A DNA stretch of 64,000 bases from Tachypleus tridentatus (GCF_004210375.1 NC_134830.1:47869094-47933093), one strand, 5' to 3'; shown: positions 35,571-46,652, counted from the first letter of the stretch. The notes: a model not told the origin generated them from the sequence alone. Numbers and translations: made by a program.

Positions 35571-36060
35571 CAAGTACAATAGTCCTAAATGGTACATTTT
35601 AAGTACAGTAGTCCTAAGTGTTACATTTTAAAGTAGCACCTTTTTAAGAATAAAGTAAAAGTGTGATGCATTCTTGTTACATGTAGGATTTCTGTAGTAC
35701 ACTACTATAATAATTCTACCAAGAAACCTAGTTACATGTAGGATTTCTGTAGTTCACTACTCTAGTTGTTCTATCAATTAACCTTGTAACATGTAGGATT
35801 TTGGCAGTATACTACTGTAATAATTCTACCAAGAAACTGTTACACTTAGGATTTTGGTAATACACTACTATAGTTCTATCAAGAAAACTTGTCACATATA
35901 TGATTTCTGCAGTACACTACTGTAGTAGCTCTATCAAGAAATCTTGTAACATATAGGATTTCTGTAGTGGTTCTGGAAACCTTGCTACATGTAGGGTTTC
36001 TATAATGGTTCTGGCAAGAAGCCTTGCCACATATAGCGTTTCTATAGTGGTTCTGTCAAA
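35571..36060 (+). repeat. Minisatellite block, ~30-bp then ~55-65-bp units
   Basis: Two units of AGTCCTAA(A/G)TGKTACATTTTAA are followed by about seven units of the form ACATGTAGGATTTCTGTAGT...CTACCAAGAAAC, the later ones shortened. Confidence 0.85.
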
Positions 36061-36270
36061 ATACCTGGTTTACATGTGTCTTGGAAGTAAAGTTGCATAC
36101 TGGTTTACGTGTGTCTTGGAAGTAAAGAATTATGCAACTTTACTTCAAGACACACGTCCAGTATGCAACTTTACTTCCAAGACACACGTTAACTAATATG
36201 TAACTTTACTTACAAGACACACGTTAACTAGTATGTAACTTTACTTACAAGACAAATGTAAACTGGTATG
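36061..36270. repeat. ~35-bp satellite with an orientation switch
   Basis: Two units of GTTTACRTGTGTCTTGGAAG then, from about 36131, the same unit reverse-complemented four times (CAACTTTACTTCCAAGACAC). The junction is a near-perfect palindrome. Confidence 0.92.
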
Positions 36271-36399
36271 TAACTTAGTTACAGAGTGCACAGTAGATGA
36301 AAGTTATAACAAGAAGCAAAATGCAAAAAATACAAGTAGTCCAAGTAAGAATATTATTGACATATCTCTGTAACAGACATTAATATTAGATATGGACCA

Positions 36400-36804
36400 T
36401 GCCAGTAAACTCATTCTTGGCCTATTAAACATACTGCTGTCACTATATTATAGAACAATGTAGTGTACAAATTAGATTCTGCGCACGTATTGCCGAAACA
36501 TCTTTATATTATAAAATAATATATATATAAACCAGGCCCAGAAAATGTATTGTTGAAATGTCATTATGTCACAGAACAATACATTTAAAGATGACCTGGT
36601 AAAAATTTAGTTGAATTGTCACTCTATTATACACAAACTGGACCCAGTAAACATATAGTTGAAGTGTCACTGTATTATAGGACAATGTCGTATATAAACT
36701 ACACCCTGTAAACATATAGTTGAAATGTCACTGTATTATAGGAAAATATTGTATGTAAACTACACCCGGTAAACATATAGTTGAATTGTCACAATATTGT
36801 AGAA
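36400..36804 (+). repeat. ~62-bp minisatellite, split by hAT copy B
   Basis: Units with AAACATATAGTTGAAATGTC and ACTGTATTATAGGACAATG. The array continues at about 41890-41932 and 42085-42145 on the other side of the hAT insertion. Confidence 0.85.
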
Positions 36805-38835
36805 CAGGGGTAGCCAAACTGTGGCTCGCAAACCTCTTGCAGCTCTAGGACATATGTGTGGCTTGCGGAAATATGTTGGCTGAGCTTCTTTTGCATCACA
36901 ATTAATATAAAAGGTAAATACAAAATTTTCAAGTTTTATAATCATTTACTGGCTATAAACTGAGAGTTCACTGGATTAAAATGTAAGTTTAATGTTCATG
37001 GTGAGTAAATATATTTCAGAATTTAAATCCTAATTTTAATGCTAGATTTGAGTCAGGGATTAAAGAAATTTTGGATCAGCAAGGATTACAGAGGTATTGT
37101 GCTGGAGAATCAGTAATCATACAAGGTGGTGCTAACAATGTTAGTTTTACTGGATGTGGCTCATGATCGTGTGATTGTGGCATATGCAAAGTGTTATTTT
37201 GATACTGGGTGCTGTAGAGTTTGGTTGTGTTGCGCGTGTTGGAGCTTATTGTTTCTTTTCCTTTAATTTTTAGAAGTGTCTGAAAATTTTGTGAAGGAAG
37301 ATCGTGTCATCAAATTGTAAGAATCAAAAGTGTGAAGATAAAAACAGAAATTTGAAGCCAGGGTGGAAGATTTTGCATTCACTATTAAAGGAGGTAAACC
37401 TTTGTGTCTTATCTGCAGTGTGTTACTCCATCATTACAAAGCTCGTAACTTGAAATGCCACTTTGAAATAAATCACAAAATTTTCGTCTTATCATCCACC
37501 TAAATCAGAATTATGGAAAAACAAGTTAACTGTGTTAAAATTATCACTAAATAGCCAGCAGACGCTGTGGACAACATTCATTCAGGAAGTTGATAAAATG
37601 ACTGAAGCTAGTTTTGTTATATCATGGAATATTGCTCATGCTAAACACCCATATTCTGATGGTGAAGTTGTTAAGAAGAATATAAATGAAATTGTTGCAG
37701 TGTTAGATCCAAATAACAAAACTTCAGTGATTAATAGCACAAACAGTAGCTTCACGTCACACTACAGAGAGGCGTATCTCCCAGATCAGTCCTGATGTTG
37801 CAGGCAAAATGTAAAATGATTTAAAGAATTCTCTCGCATTCAGTGTACCCCATGACGAATCCATAGATACACAAGACAACCCACAACTGGTGGTATTTGT
37901 TTGTTATGTTTCCTCTGATGCAACTGTGAGAGAAGAGATGTTGAACTCAGTGGCACTAAAAGAAGCAACTTGTGGTGGTGACATTAAAATGCACTTGACA
38001 GAGCCTTAACAAATGCTAATATTCCACTGAATAAACTTATCAGTGTTGCAACAGATGGAGCACCTGCAATGGTGGGGAAAAATGCAGGATTAATTGCACT
38101 CATGAAAAGTGATCCCAGCTTTCCAGAGTTTCTTCCTGTTCATTGCATTATTCATTGTGAACACCTGATAGCCAGATATTTCAAGTATGAAGATGTTATG
38201 AAATCTGTTCTTGAAATTGTCAATTTCATGTTTAAATGGGAAGACCCACGGACAGTTCAAAAATTTTATTAAAGAACTGGAGTTTGAAAATAAACCCAGT
38301 GATGTTTCTTTCTACTGCATTGCGAGGAGGCTGTCAACCAGCAATGTCTAAAATAGGATGTGGGAGCCTATTATTACTTTTCTTGAAGAAAAGAAAAGAT
38401 TCTATCTTCAACTGGAAAATGATGAATGTATGCAAGATCTAATGTTCCTTACTGATATAATAAATCATCTACAAGCTCTCAATTTGGCACTCCAATAGAA
38501 AGATAAGATTGTTTCTGATCTTACTCAGACAATTTTCAGCTTTCAGAGTAAAATGAAAAGTTTTTCAAAGAGACATGTTGTCAAGAAACTGTCTCTAAAG
38601 GAGAGTAAATATACCCTGTGATATTGAAATAAAAGACCACAAACTGGAAGAATACAAAGATAAATTACAAGGAGTGCTTGATAATTTCCTAAACAGGTTT
38701 GAGGACTTGCAGAAGCTGAAGATCTGCTTTGCCTTTCTTGTAAATTAATTCATGGTTGATGTGATCAATGATGGTTGTTTTATTCTCGAACCTCTGGTTA
38801 CAGAATCATCTGCTGTTGAAATGGAACTAATAGAA

Positions 38836-40781
38836 CAGTGGTGCACAAAGTCCGGCCCATGATGTCCAATGGGAAAGTCGAACATAGAGAGTTCACATGC
38901 TTAGAGTTCACGCCTGTGTGAAGATTAAGCTCTATAGAAGAATATGCATTAGATTAGATACTGAATGGTTCCATATTTGTGTCGATCAGTAAAGAAACAG
39001 CTCGAATTGAATCTCTGTGGCAGTCGCTAAATGACCAGCAGAACATTTTCTCAAAGCAGTCAGCAGATTTAGGTGCAGCATGTGAGGTCAGTTACAATAT
39101 TTCGTTGATGATAGTGAAATCTGGCTGACCGTTCACTTATGGTGATTTTGTTAAGTAATGTATGATTACTGCATCGTAAAAGTTGTGTCCGGAAGCAGTT
39201 TACAAGCTACGGACGGTGGCTTTGAATCATGTGGCAGTTGAACGAAGAATTTCACACCTCTCAGCCCATGTGACAAAGCAGCTTACAAATAAAGCAGCCA
39301 ACTTTGTCTACTTCTCTTTGGCAGCAGACGAGTCGCATTACATCAATTCAACAGCGCAGCTACTAGTTTTTGTTCGTGGTGTGTCGTCATCATTTGATAT
39401 CACAGAGGAACTAATCAGCATGGGTTCCATGAAGGGTCAGACAACTGAGTCTGCTCTACTTGAGGAGACAGTACAACTGTGTAGTAGTGTTTCATTGGAT
39501 TTCATGAAACTGGTAAATATGACAACTGATGGAGCACCAGCCATGACTGGAGAAAGTAGCGGGCTGGTAACACTTTTAATGAAGCATCGACGAAAGTAGA
39601 GCAGACAGTTGGTGAAGTTGCACTGTGTTATTCACAACAGAACCTGTGCAGTAAAGAACTTGGTTTTCAGTCACTGATGGCATTAGTGACGAAAACCATT
39701 AATTTCATCACATCACGAGGGCTCAATCACCGTCAGTTTTGAAGTCTTTTTGAAGAAATTGATTCAGACTATGGTGACCTTGTGTATCACTGTGAAGTAC
39801 GCTGGCTGAGTCGAGGGAAGATGCTCAGAAGATTCTGGGAGTTGATTGATGAGGTGATAGAATTCCTCAGAAGCAAGAACAAAGACACAGAAGTGATTTC
39901 CATGACTGATCCAGCATGGCAAGCTGATTTGACCTTTCTGGTCGACATGACACAACACTTGAATGATATGAATTTGAAGTTGCAAGGCAAAAATCAGCTT
40001 GTCTGTCAGTTTGCAAATCACGTCTCAGCTTTTAGGACAAAGTTGCAGTTGTTCTGGCAGCAAGCAGCATCAGGCAACTTTGTGCACTTTCCCCACTTTT
40101 CAGTCACAGCTACAGAAGAATCAGGATATTGACACACAAGTTTATGTTGGGAAACTAGATAACTTGATTCAATCCTTCTACTCACGGTTTCATGACTTTG
40201 ACCAATGCAGATTGTTGATGAAACATTTTGCTTATCTGTTCAGTGTGTCAGTGGATGACTTGTCAGCAGAATATCAGCTCGAACTTACTGATCTCCAGGC
40301 ATCTGATGAACTGCGTGCTATTTACCGAAAAAACAGTTTGCTTGACTTCTACAAAACGTTGCCTGATACATTTGATAATCTGAAAGAGAATGCACTTGTC
40401 CACACCAGCATGTACTGCTGCGAACAGGCTTTCTCGCATATGAAACTGAACACAAACAACACTCGCAATCAGCTGACTGATGATCATCTGGAAGCAGTCT
40501 TGCGTCTTTCAACGTCAAACATCAAGCCGGACATTTCTAAGCTCGTAGATGACATGTAGCACCATCCATCACACTGACTTTGTGACAGTTGACGTATCAT
40601 AACATTTGTTAGAATAATGTGCAAACTTTTTGATGTAATCGTTATTTTTGTGTTCGTAAATGTGATGTCCATCTTGTGTGAAACAACTGTGGGACGATTT
40701 TAATTTTCACTTTTTCATAGCCCCCAACGGTTACGAGAAGTCTGTTTGTGGCCCCTGACTCAAAACGTTTGTGCACCACTG
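38836..40781 (+). mobile_element. Second hAT (GTF2IRD2/ZBED5-like), nested
   Basis: A 1,946-bp element with terminal inverted repeats CAGTGGTGCACAAA at both ends and a perfect 8-bp target duplication TAATAGAA (38828-38835, 40782-40789). It lies inside the coding region of hAT copy B. Copy A retains the uninterrupted site (GGAACTAATAGAACTACAGG, read on its strand, near 22180). Confidence 0.97.
39000..40559 (+). pseudogene. Transposase of nested hAT
   Basis: CPEAVYKLRTVAL (39183), FSLAADES (catalytic Asp region, about 39320), TTDGAPAMTGESSGL (about 39523), HCEVRWLSRGKMLRRFWEL (about 39790), LNLKLQGK-like DMNLKLQGKNQLV (about 39967), and a C-terminal CCEQAFSHMKLN with RNQLTDDHLEAVLR (about 40420-40500), the hAT dimerisation motif. 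This is the protein type called general transcription factor II-I repeat domain 2-like in databases. One stop (39597) and about two frameshifts break it. The 5' part (to about 39180) is decayed. Confidence 0.9.
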
Positions 40782-41418
40782 TAATAGAACTGCAGGAGAA
40801 CCTGGGTCTAAAGATGATCCATAAATCCCATTCTATAATTGAGTTCTGGAAGCAAGTTTTAGAAATAAAATAACCTGAACTGAAGAAAACCTGTGGGCGA
40901 CTCATCTTAATTTTCAGCATAACATACTGCTGTAAATCACTGTTCTCTGTAATGAAGTTTATGAAGTCGAAGCATCGTGCAATTCTTACCAATCAACACT
41001 CGAAGGAGCTAATTCGGGAATTTCAATGACTCACGACCAATTTGGAAACTCACAAGACCTCTATTAACCGGAAATAGCCTGTTTGTGTAAGAAAAATATT
41101 ATAAGACTAAAATTTTGTAAGGTGGTATCTGATTAAAATATCTCTAATTTTATTGTTTTACATATTTTATTTCCATGGTTTGACCAGATATTTATTAAAT
41201 ATCATTAAAAGTATCTGTTTTACTCCTTTTATTTTTATTTTTGGCAGTCTCATTTAATGTTAATGAAATGCAAATTTGCATATTTTTTTGAGATGTTTCC
41301 GTAGTTCAACCGTATTAAATATGCTCAATAAAGTTAAAACAATAATCATCCACAATTTTGTAAACATTTGGTATATATATGTGTACTTTGTGATTATTGA
41401 AACTAATACAAATTAACA

Positions 41419-41700
41419 GTTTGTTTGTTTTGAAATTTCGCACAAAGCTACTCGAGGGCTATCTGTGCTAGCCGTCCCTAATTTAGCAGTGTAAGACTAG
41501 AGGGAAGGCAGCTAGTCATCACCACCCACCGCCAACTCTTTGGCTACTCTTTTACCAACGAATAGTGGGATTGACCGTCACATTATACGCCCCCACGGCT
41601 GGGAGAGCGAGCATGTTTAGCGCGACGCGGGCACGAACCCGCGACACTCGGATTACGAGTCACACGCCTTACGCGCTTGGCCATGATAGGCCAGGCCATG
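41419..41700 (-). repeat. SINE1 in hAT copy B
   Basis: Near-consensus reverse SINE1, from TTTGTTTGTTTTGAAATTTC to the tRNA head. Flanked by ATTAACA at 41412-41418 and 41701-41707. hAT copy A has the empty site near 21650. Confidence 0.95.
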
Positions 41701-41931
41701 ATTAACATTTTAAAAACTAGATACATGAATAAATATTATTACGTACATGTATTTATTAATATTTATATAAAATTTATGTAAAAATGTGCATGTGACAATA
41801 AGCACGTCTCTGTAATATTTGTTCAAGTTTTCAAACATCTGAAGTTTATCATAGGTGACTCTTATGTTAAGCAAGTTTGGCCACCCCTGTCTATATTGTG
41901 TACAAACTAGATCCAAGAAACATATATTAGG

Positions 41932-42084
41932 ATGCGCAGGTGCTGTTCTCGGTTTTTCGCATTTTGCTCGCTCACCTTCTTAGGAAAAGGAGCCGTGGTA
42001 GGCGCCGTCGCATCAGCCATTTTTTAAAGCTTTATTTTAAATTTTGCTACTCGGTTGAAAAATACGAGCCCCAGCACGTATAAA
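41932..42084. other. GC-richer unexplained insert in minisatellite
   Basis: About 150 bp (GATGCGCAGGTGCTGTTCTC through GAGCCCCAGCAC) interrupts the ~62-bp array and is unlike its surroundings. No coding or tRNA-like structure recognised. Confidence 0.4.
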
Positions 42085-42390
42085 AACTGGAACTAGTAAA
42101 AATATAGTTGAAATGTCACAATATTGCAGGATAATGTTGTATACAGCATACTCCGGAAAGCAGGAAGTGTTTTATTTTATCCATTTACAAAATGTTAGTC
42201 TAGCTTGTAATACTAAACTTATCAGTAGCCACTGGTACAAACATCAAATGAAATATTCCTGTTACAAAGGAGTTCTAGCTGTGCAGAGATCTTGTGAATA
42301 TAGGGTTTAGACTGATCAAGATGATTCTCTTTAATTTCGTCAATCATTGATACTTTACTACAAACCACAGAACGACAATAACCAGATATT

Positions 42391-42620
42391 CGGCTCGGCA
42401 TGGCCAAATGAGTTAAAGCATTCGACTCGTAATCTGAGGGTCGCGGGTTAGAATCCCCGTCGCACCAAACGTGTTCGCCCTTTCAACCGTGGTGGCGTTA
42501 TAATATGACGGTCAGTCCCACTATTTGCTGGTAAAAGAGTAGTCCAAGAGTTGGTGGTGAGTGGTGATGACTAGCTGCCATCCCTCTGCTAAACTAGGGA
42601 CGGATAGCGTAGGTAGCCAT
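42391..42620 (+). repeat. SINE1 without its 3' end, fused to LINE copy 3
   Basis: Complete tRNA head and body, ending at GGATAGCGTAGGTAGCC, in the middle of the hairpin. LINE coding sequence follows within 10 bp. Confidence 0.92.
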
Positions 42621-44945
42621 TTACGTGGCCATTTACCCATATTTATTAAAGATTTCTTTAACGGGCAGTAGATTCCAAGTTCGTGTGGGTTCAACACATT
42701 CCCGTTCTTTTCTACAGGAACTTGGGGTCCCTCAAGGCTGTGTTTTGAGTGTCACACTTTTCAGTATAAAGATTAATGCCATCACTAAACAACTCCCTCT
42801 CACTGTTGCAAATGGGCTCTATGTCGACGACTTTTACATCTCGTGTCAGTCGTCGAACATGAGATATATTGGCAACAACACAACTGCCCTCGATCGTGTA
42901 CTGAAGTGGACCACAGTGAACAGCTTTAATTTCTCTCTCTCTATAACCGTTTGCATGCACTTTTGCCGCCAACGGGGTATCCACTCTGATCCTGAACTTC
43001 GTATCGATGAAGTTTCGCTGCCTGTGGTCCCTGAGACCAAGTTCTTGGGGCTTATCTTTATAAGGGCTGACCTTTATACCACACTTAAAGCAGTTACGGG
43101 TCCAATGCACAAGAGCCCTGAACATCCTCCGTGTCCTCTCTACCACCAGTTGGGGAGTGGATCGATGTTCTATGTTAAAGATATATCGTTCTCTTATTCG
43201 ATCGAAACTCGACTATGGATCAATGGTCTATGGCTCTGCCAGACCCTCGGCCTTAAAGATGCTGGACCCCATTCATCATCAAGGACTTCGACTCTGCACT
43301 GGGGCTTTCTGCACCTCCCCAGTTCATAGCTTATATGTAGAATCTCATGAACCTTCTTTGCACCTTCGCCATTTGCAACTGTCTTTACTATATTCTTCGA
43401 AACTTCATTCCTTACCAAAGCATCCCACCTGGGGTTTTGTTTTCCTTCCTTGATGGGCCATACTTTTTCAAAACAGACGATCTGCCATTGCTCCTTTTGG
43501 TCTTCGCGTCCAGGCGCAATTGGATGAATTGTGTCTATCCTTGGATAACATTGATGTATCCATTGGTCAACCCATCCCACCATGGCTTATTACAGTCCCC
43601 AAATGTGACCTTTCTTTAAGTCATCTGAGAAAAGCAGATACTCCTGATTGGAAGTACCATCTTTTATTTACTCAACATCTTTTGAACAATCTTTCCATTC
43701 CAATTTATATAGATTGTTCCCAATTATATGACTATGTGGGCTCTGCCATGGTTTGTTGCGGTTTGGTGGTTGCACGCAGAATCCCCTCTACAGCTTCTGT
43801 ATTCACTTCTGAACTGTACACCATTTCTCTTGCCCTGGATCATATTGAAGCTAAGCAGTACTCCAACTGCACTATTTATACTGACTCTCTTAGTTCTCTA
43901 CTGGCTCTGGAATCGTTTGACATTGGTTCACACCCTGTTCTCGCTGATATTCAAAACCGACTGGCCCATTTCTCATTAACATCTACTTCTATCCAGTTTT
44001 TCTGGATACCAGGCCACGTTGGTTTTCGCGGGAACGAGCTTGCAGACATGGCAGCTTAATCTATCTGCTCTGGCACAATCACCACTGTGCCTATTCCATA
44101 CATGTACTATGTTCCTGTATTCAAGACTCGGCTACGTGCCAGCTGGCAGTCGATTTGGAGTGAGCAACGTGAAAACAAGCTTTTCCAAATGAAACCTTAT
44201 ATTGGACTTTGGCCGTCTTGTTCAGTAAAGATTGGAAGGAGGAAGTTGTTCTAACTAGATTACGCATTGGTTACAGTTTTTTAACTCATCGTTTTCTTTT
44301 ATCTGGAACTGATGCACCAATGTGTAGTTTGTGTAACACTCAGATCACTATCAGCCACATTTTACTTTCTTGCCATCGTTACGACTCTCAACGACGGCAC
44401 TATTTTAAACATGTTCTGTCCCAAGGTTTGTCCATCACGGTAACACTGTCCACCTTGATAAAGTTTTTAGTTTTTTTAACGGCCATTAATCTTTTTAATG
44501 TCATTTAAGTGTTTTATATTTCTTTATTAAACCTTTTTATTGTGGTTCCCTTTTAATAATCACAGTCTCTCGTTCAATTTGAAATTAGAAAATGGCCGTA
44601 ACATTAAATAACTCGACACCAGGACTGGAAAGGCCAACTTCAAATGACTGACGGTGGTTCTTGTACTTACCTGTTAGTCTTCCTGTCGGGTTATGATAAT
44701 ACCATTATGCTGCAGAAAGTCCTTTATAACTTCTCTTTCAGTAGTTTCTCTCTTAACATTGTAGACTGGATGTCAACATTCGTTTTATGCCATTTATGTT
44801 TTTAAATCCTGTTTTGTTTTACCTTCATTTCCTTTTATGAATTTTACTACATTTACTTTTACCTTTTTACCGGACGTTTGGCGCAGATAGCCTAGCTGCT
44901 TTGTGCCATAAAACACTAAATCAACCAACCAACTTACCCATGACC
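42621..44945 (+). mobile_element. RNase-H-bearing LINE, copy 3 (5'-truncated)
   Basis: Begins in the RT palm (corresponds to 29330 of copy 1). RT, RNase H, CCHC motif and a 3' UTR follow, then hairpin GGCGCAGATAGCC...GCTTTGTGCC (44880-44907) and an AACCAACCAAC tail. It is the best-preserved copy, with long open frames. Confidence 0.92.
42625..44508 (+). pseudogene. LINE ORF2 3' part: RT, RNase H, Cys-His
   Basis: A 234-codon frame with GVPQGCVLSVTLFSIKINAI and active-site YVDDFYIS (42820), then thumb sequence in other frames. A 179-codon frame (43520-44059) is RNase H, with the four acidic residues visible: Asp in YIDCSQ, Glu in SELYTISLAL, Asp in IYTDSLSS and Asp in GNELADMAA. WIPGHVGFRGNELAD matches the family closely. 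A last frame (44209-44508) carries CSLCNTQITISHILLSC. Only a few frameshifts and stops separate the frames. Removes the RNA strand after reverse transcription in active relatives. Confidence 0.9.
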
Positions 44946-45880
44946 CTTTACATTGAATATTGGCACACAAGGATACTTCCCTCCAGACATCTTCCCTTCT
45001 GTTATTATAACATTTAAAAATTGCACATCATTCAGTACTCCAACTTTCCTAGCAGTTTTTAATACTTAAGTAGGTATATCATCTCAGTCTACTACTTTCC
45101 AATTTTTAATTTTCTCTTTTAATTTTCTTTTTAATTTTCCTTTAACGTCTCACCCTTATCCGTGTTTCGTATTATCGACAGTTTCTCTCAATCATTCCGT
45201 TCAGTTAATAGGTGTTAGAAGTATTCTTTCCATCTGTCACACCTTACCATTTTCGCCCTTAATAAACTTTTACCTATCCCTTTCCCTGCCTTCAGCTTGT
45301 CTGTGTAGAATTTTCTACTCCTACCTCCAAATACGTATACAGCTCAACCTGTGCTCTCTGTTTGTCATCAACTCTTTCCTTTGTCGCTACCACTTCTTAA
45401 ATTTTACTTTCTTTTCCTTCATAGTTATTTGTTTTTTCTCGTTCCACCACCATGTTACTTTCTGTGTATAGTTTTCTTCTTTAGTCACTTGTATACGTTT
45501 AACAGTTCCCCTGTACCTGGTTCACACTTTTATACCATTCAACCTGTCTACGTTTTTATTACAATATTGCCAAATAACTCCTTTCATGTATGCAGTTCTC
45601 TCAGAGCTCACCATTTTATTTTGAGGAATCCATTTACCATGCACCCTTCAATTCATAATTCATCACCAAAATCCTCTCTTGCGAGACTTTCCCATGGTGT
45701 AACTTCTTCTCTTGTAACCATTAGGTGATTAATTCGACTCCTAATATTCTCACTTCTGTTTGTTATTAGTTGTTCTTTTGAACCACCTGCAGGATCTCCC
45801 CACCTTCCTTATATTCTTGTCTTTCATGTTATCTCACAACCATCTCTGTACTGTCGGACTAGTCCACTTAATCAGCTCCC
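44946..45880 (-). pseudogene. RTE/BovB-like LINE relic
   Basis: The plus strand is strikingly pyrimidine-rich. The minus strand reads as a purine-rich, much-broken coding relic: WFKRTTNNKQ (end of endonuclease, about 45785), TWWWNEKKQITMKEKK (about 45455), CDRWKEYF (about 45230) and DDIPT with VLKTARKVGVLN (about 45085). This order (endonuclease end, WWWNE linker, RWKEYF, RT start) is typical of the 'craniofacial development protein 2-like' RTE group. Stops throughout. Confidence 0.6.
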
Positions 45881-46164
45881 ATTGCTGTTAACTCTTTATT
45901 TATTTGATTTAAATGTGCAATCGTAGAAAAGGAAGTTATAAAATAAAGCAAAACAACTTATTACTAAGATCTACCCAAATTAAAATAAAAACAACGCTAT
46001 CTACAAATTTACATTCAACTCATTTGAAAAAGTGTAAAGTACCAATTCACGTTGTGTTACTTCTAACCATCCCATAGTGTGCCTACCCTAGTACCACTTC
46101 ACAACGTGTCACCATCCCACAGTCTGTCTGCCTTACACTTAGGCTTAACCTTTGTGTGTTTGTT
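45881..46164. other. Non-coding, nothing recognised
   Basis: No gene or repeat identified. Confidence 0.5.
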
Positions 46165-46345
46165 TTTAATTTCAGTCGTTGAAGCGTTATAATGTTATGG
46201 TCAATCCCAATATTCTTTGGTTAAAGAGTAGTCCAAAAATTGGTGGTGGGTGGTGATAACTGTCTACATTCCCTCTACTCTTTCACTGATAAATTAAGGA
46301 CGGTATGTAAACTATGCTATCTTGTGGGCATTATCTGTTTTGGTC
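46165..46345 (+). repeat. Old SINE1 fragment
   Basis: Body only (GTTATAATGTTATGGTCAAT ... GTGGGTGGTGATAACTGTCT ... ATAAATTAAGGACGG), diverged, head lost. Confidence 0.8.
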
Positions 46346-46370
46346 GAAAAATCCTGGTCCATTTGGAAAT

Positions 46371-46652
46371 GGGGCCCAGCATGGACAGGTGGGTAAAGGC
46401 GTTCGACTCGTAATCTGAGGGTCGCGGGTTCGAATCCCGGTCGCACCAAACATGCTCGCCCTTTCAGCTGTGGGGGTGTTATAATGTTACGGTCAATCCC
46501 ACTATTCGTTGGTAAAAGAGTAGCCCAAGAGTTGGCGGTGGTTGGTGATGACTAGCTGCCTTCCCTCTAGTCTTACACTGCTAAATTAGAGACGGCTAGC
46601 GCAGATAGCCCTCGAGTAGCTTTGCGCGAAATTAAAAAAACAAACAAACAAA
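46371..46652 (+). repeat. Full-length SINE1 (reference copy)
   Basis: 282 bp. The head has CGACTCGTAATCTGAGGGTC around a CGT anticodon position, and B box GGGTTCGAATCC. Body, hairpin GCGCA (46599-46603) with TGCGC (46623-46627) and (CAAA)n tail follow. Perfect 12-bp target duplication CCATTTGGAAAT (46359-46370, 46653-46664). Confidence 0.98.

Larger units (their letters stand above)
37390..41030 (+). pseudogene. hAT transposase relic of copy B, split by nested hAT
   Basis: A BED-like zinc finger (CLICSVLL...HFEINH, about 37405-37480) comes first. The catalytic core follows, with ATDGAPAMVGKNAGLI (about 38050), HCIIHCEHL (about 38140), and the downstream DECMQDLMFLTDIINHLQ-like region (about 38420). 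Beyond the nested element come FWKQVLEIK and CCKSLFSVMKFMKSKH (about 40840-40975), the C-terminal dimerisation motif. Several stops and frameshifts. Copy A at 22 kb has the same protein region. Confidence 0.85.
36805..41889 (+). mobile_element. hAT transposon copy B (ZBED/SCAND3-type)
   Basis: Termini CAGGGGTAGCCAAACT (36805) and its inverted partner AAGTTTGGCCACCCCTG (ending 41889) lie inside a minisatellite array. Without its two inserts (a second hAT at 38836-40781 and a SINE1 at 41419-41700) it is about 2.8 kb, a normal hAT length. No matching 8-bp target duplication is visible (TTGTAGAA left, TCTATATT right). Confidence 0.88.

Noticed and set aside
36797-41897. 8-bp target duplication for hAT copy B
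   Set aside because: TTGTAGAA and TCTATATT do not match; boundaries rest on termini and the interrupted minisatellite only.
45351-45728. 125-codon plus-strand frame rich in Phe, Leu and Ser
   Set aside because: Antisense of the RTE-like relic; the residues follow from the pyrimidine-rich strand.
46371-46445. Possible tRNA-Thr(CGT) gene
   Set aside because: It is the head of a full SINE1 with a 12-bp target duplication, not a stand-alone gene.
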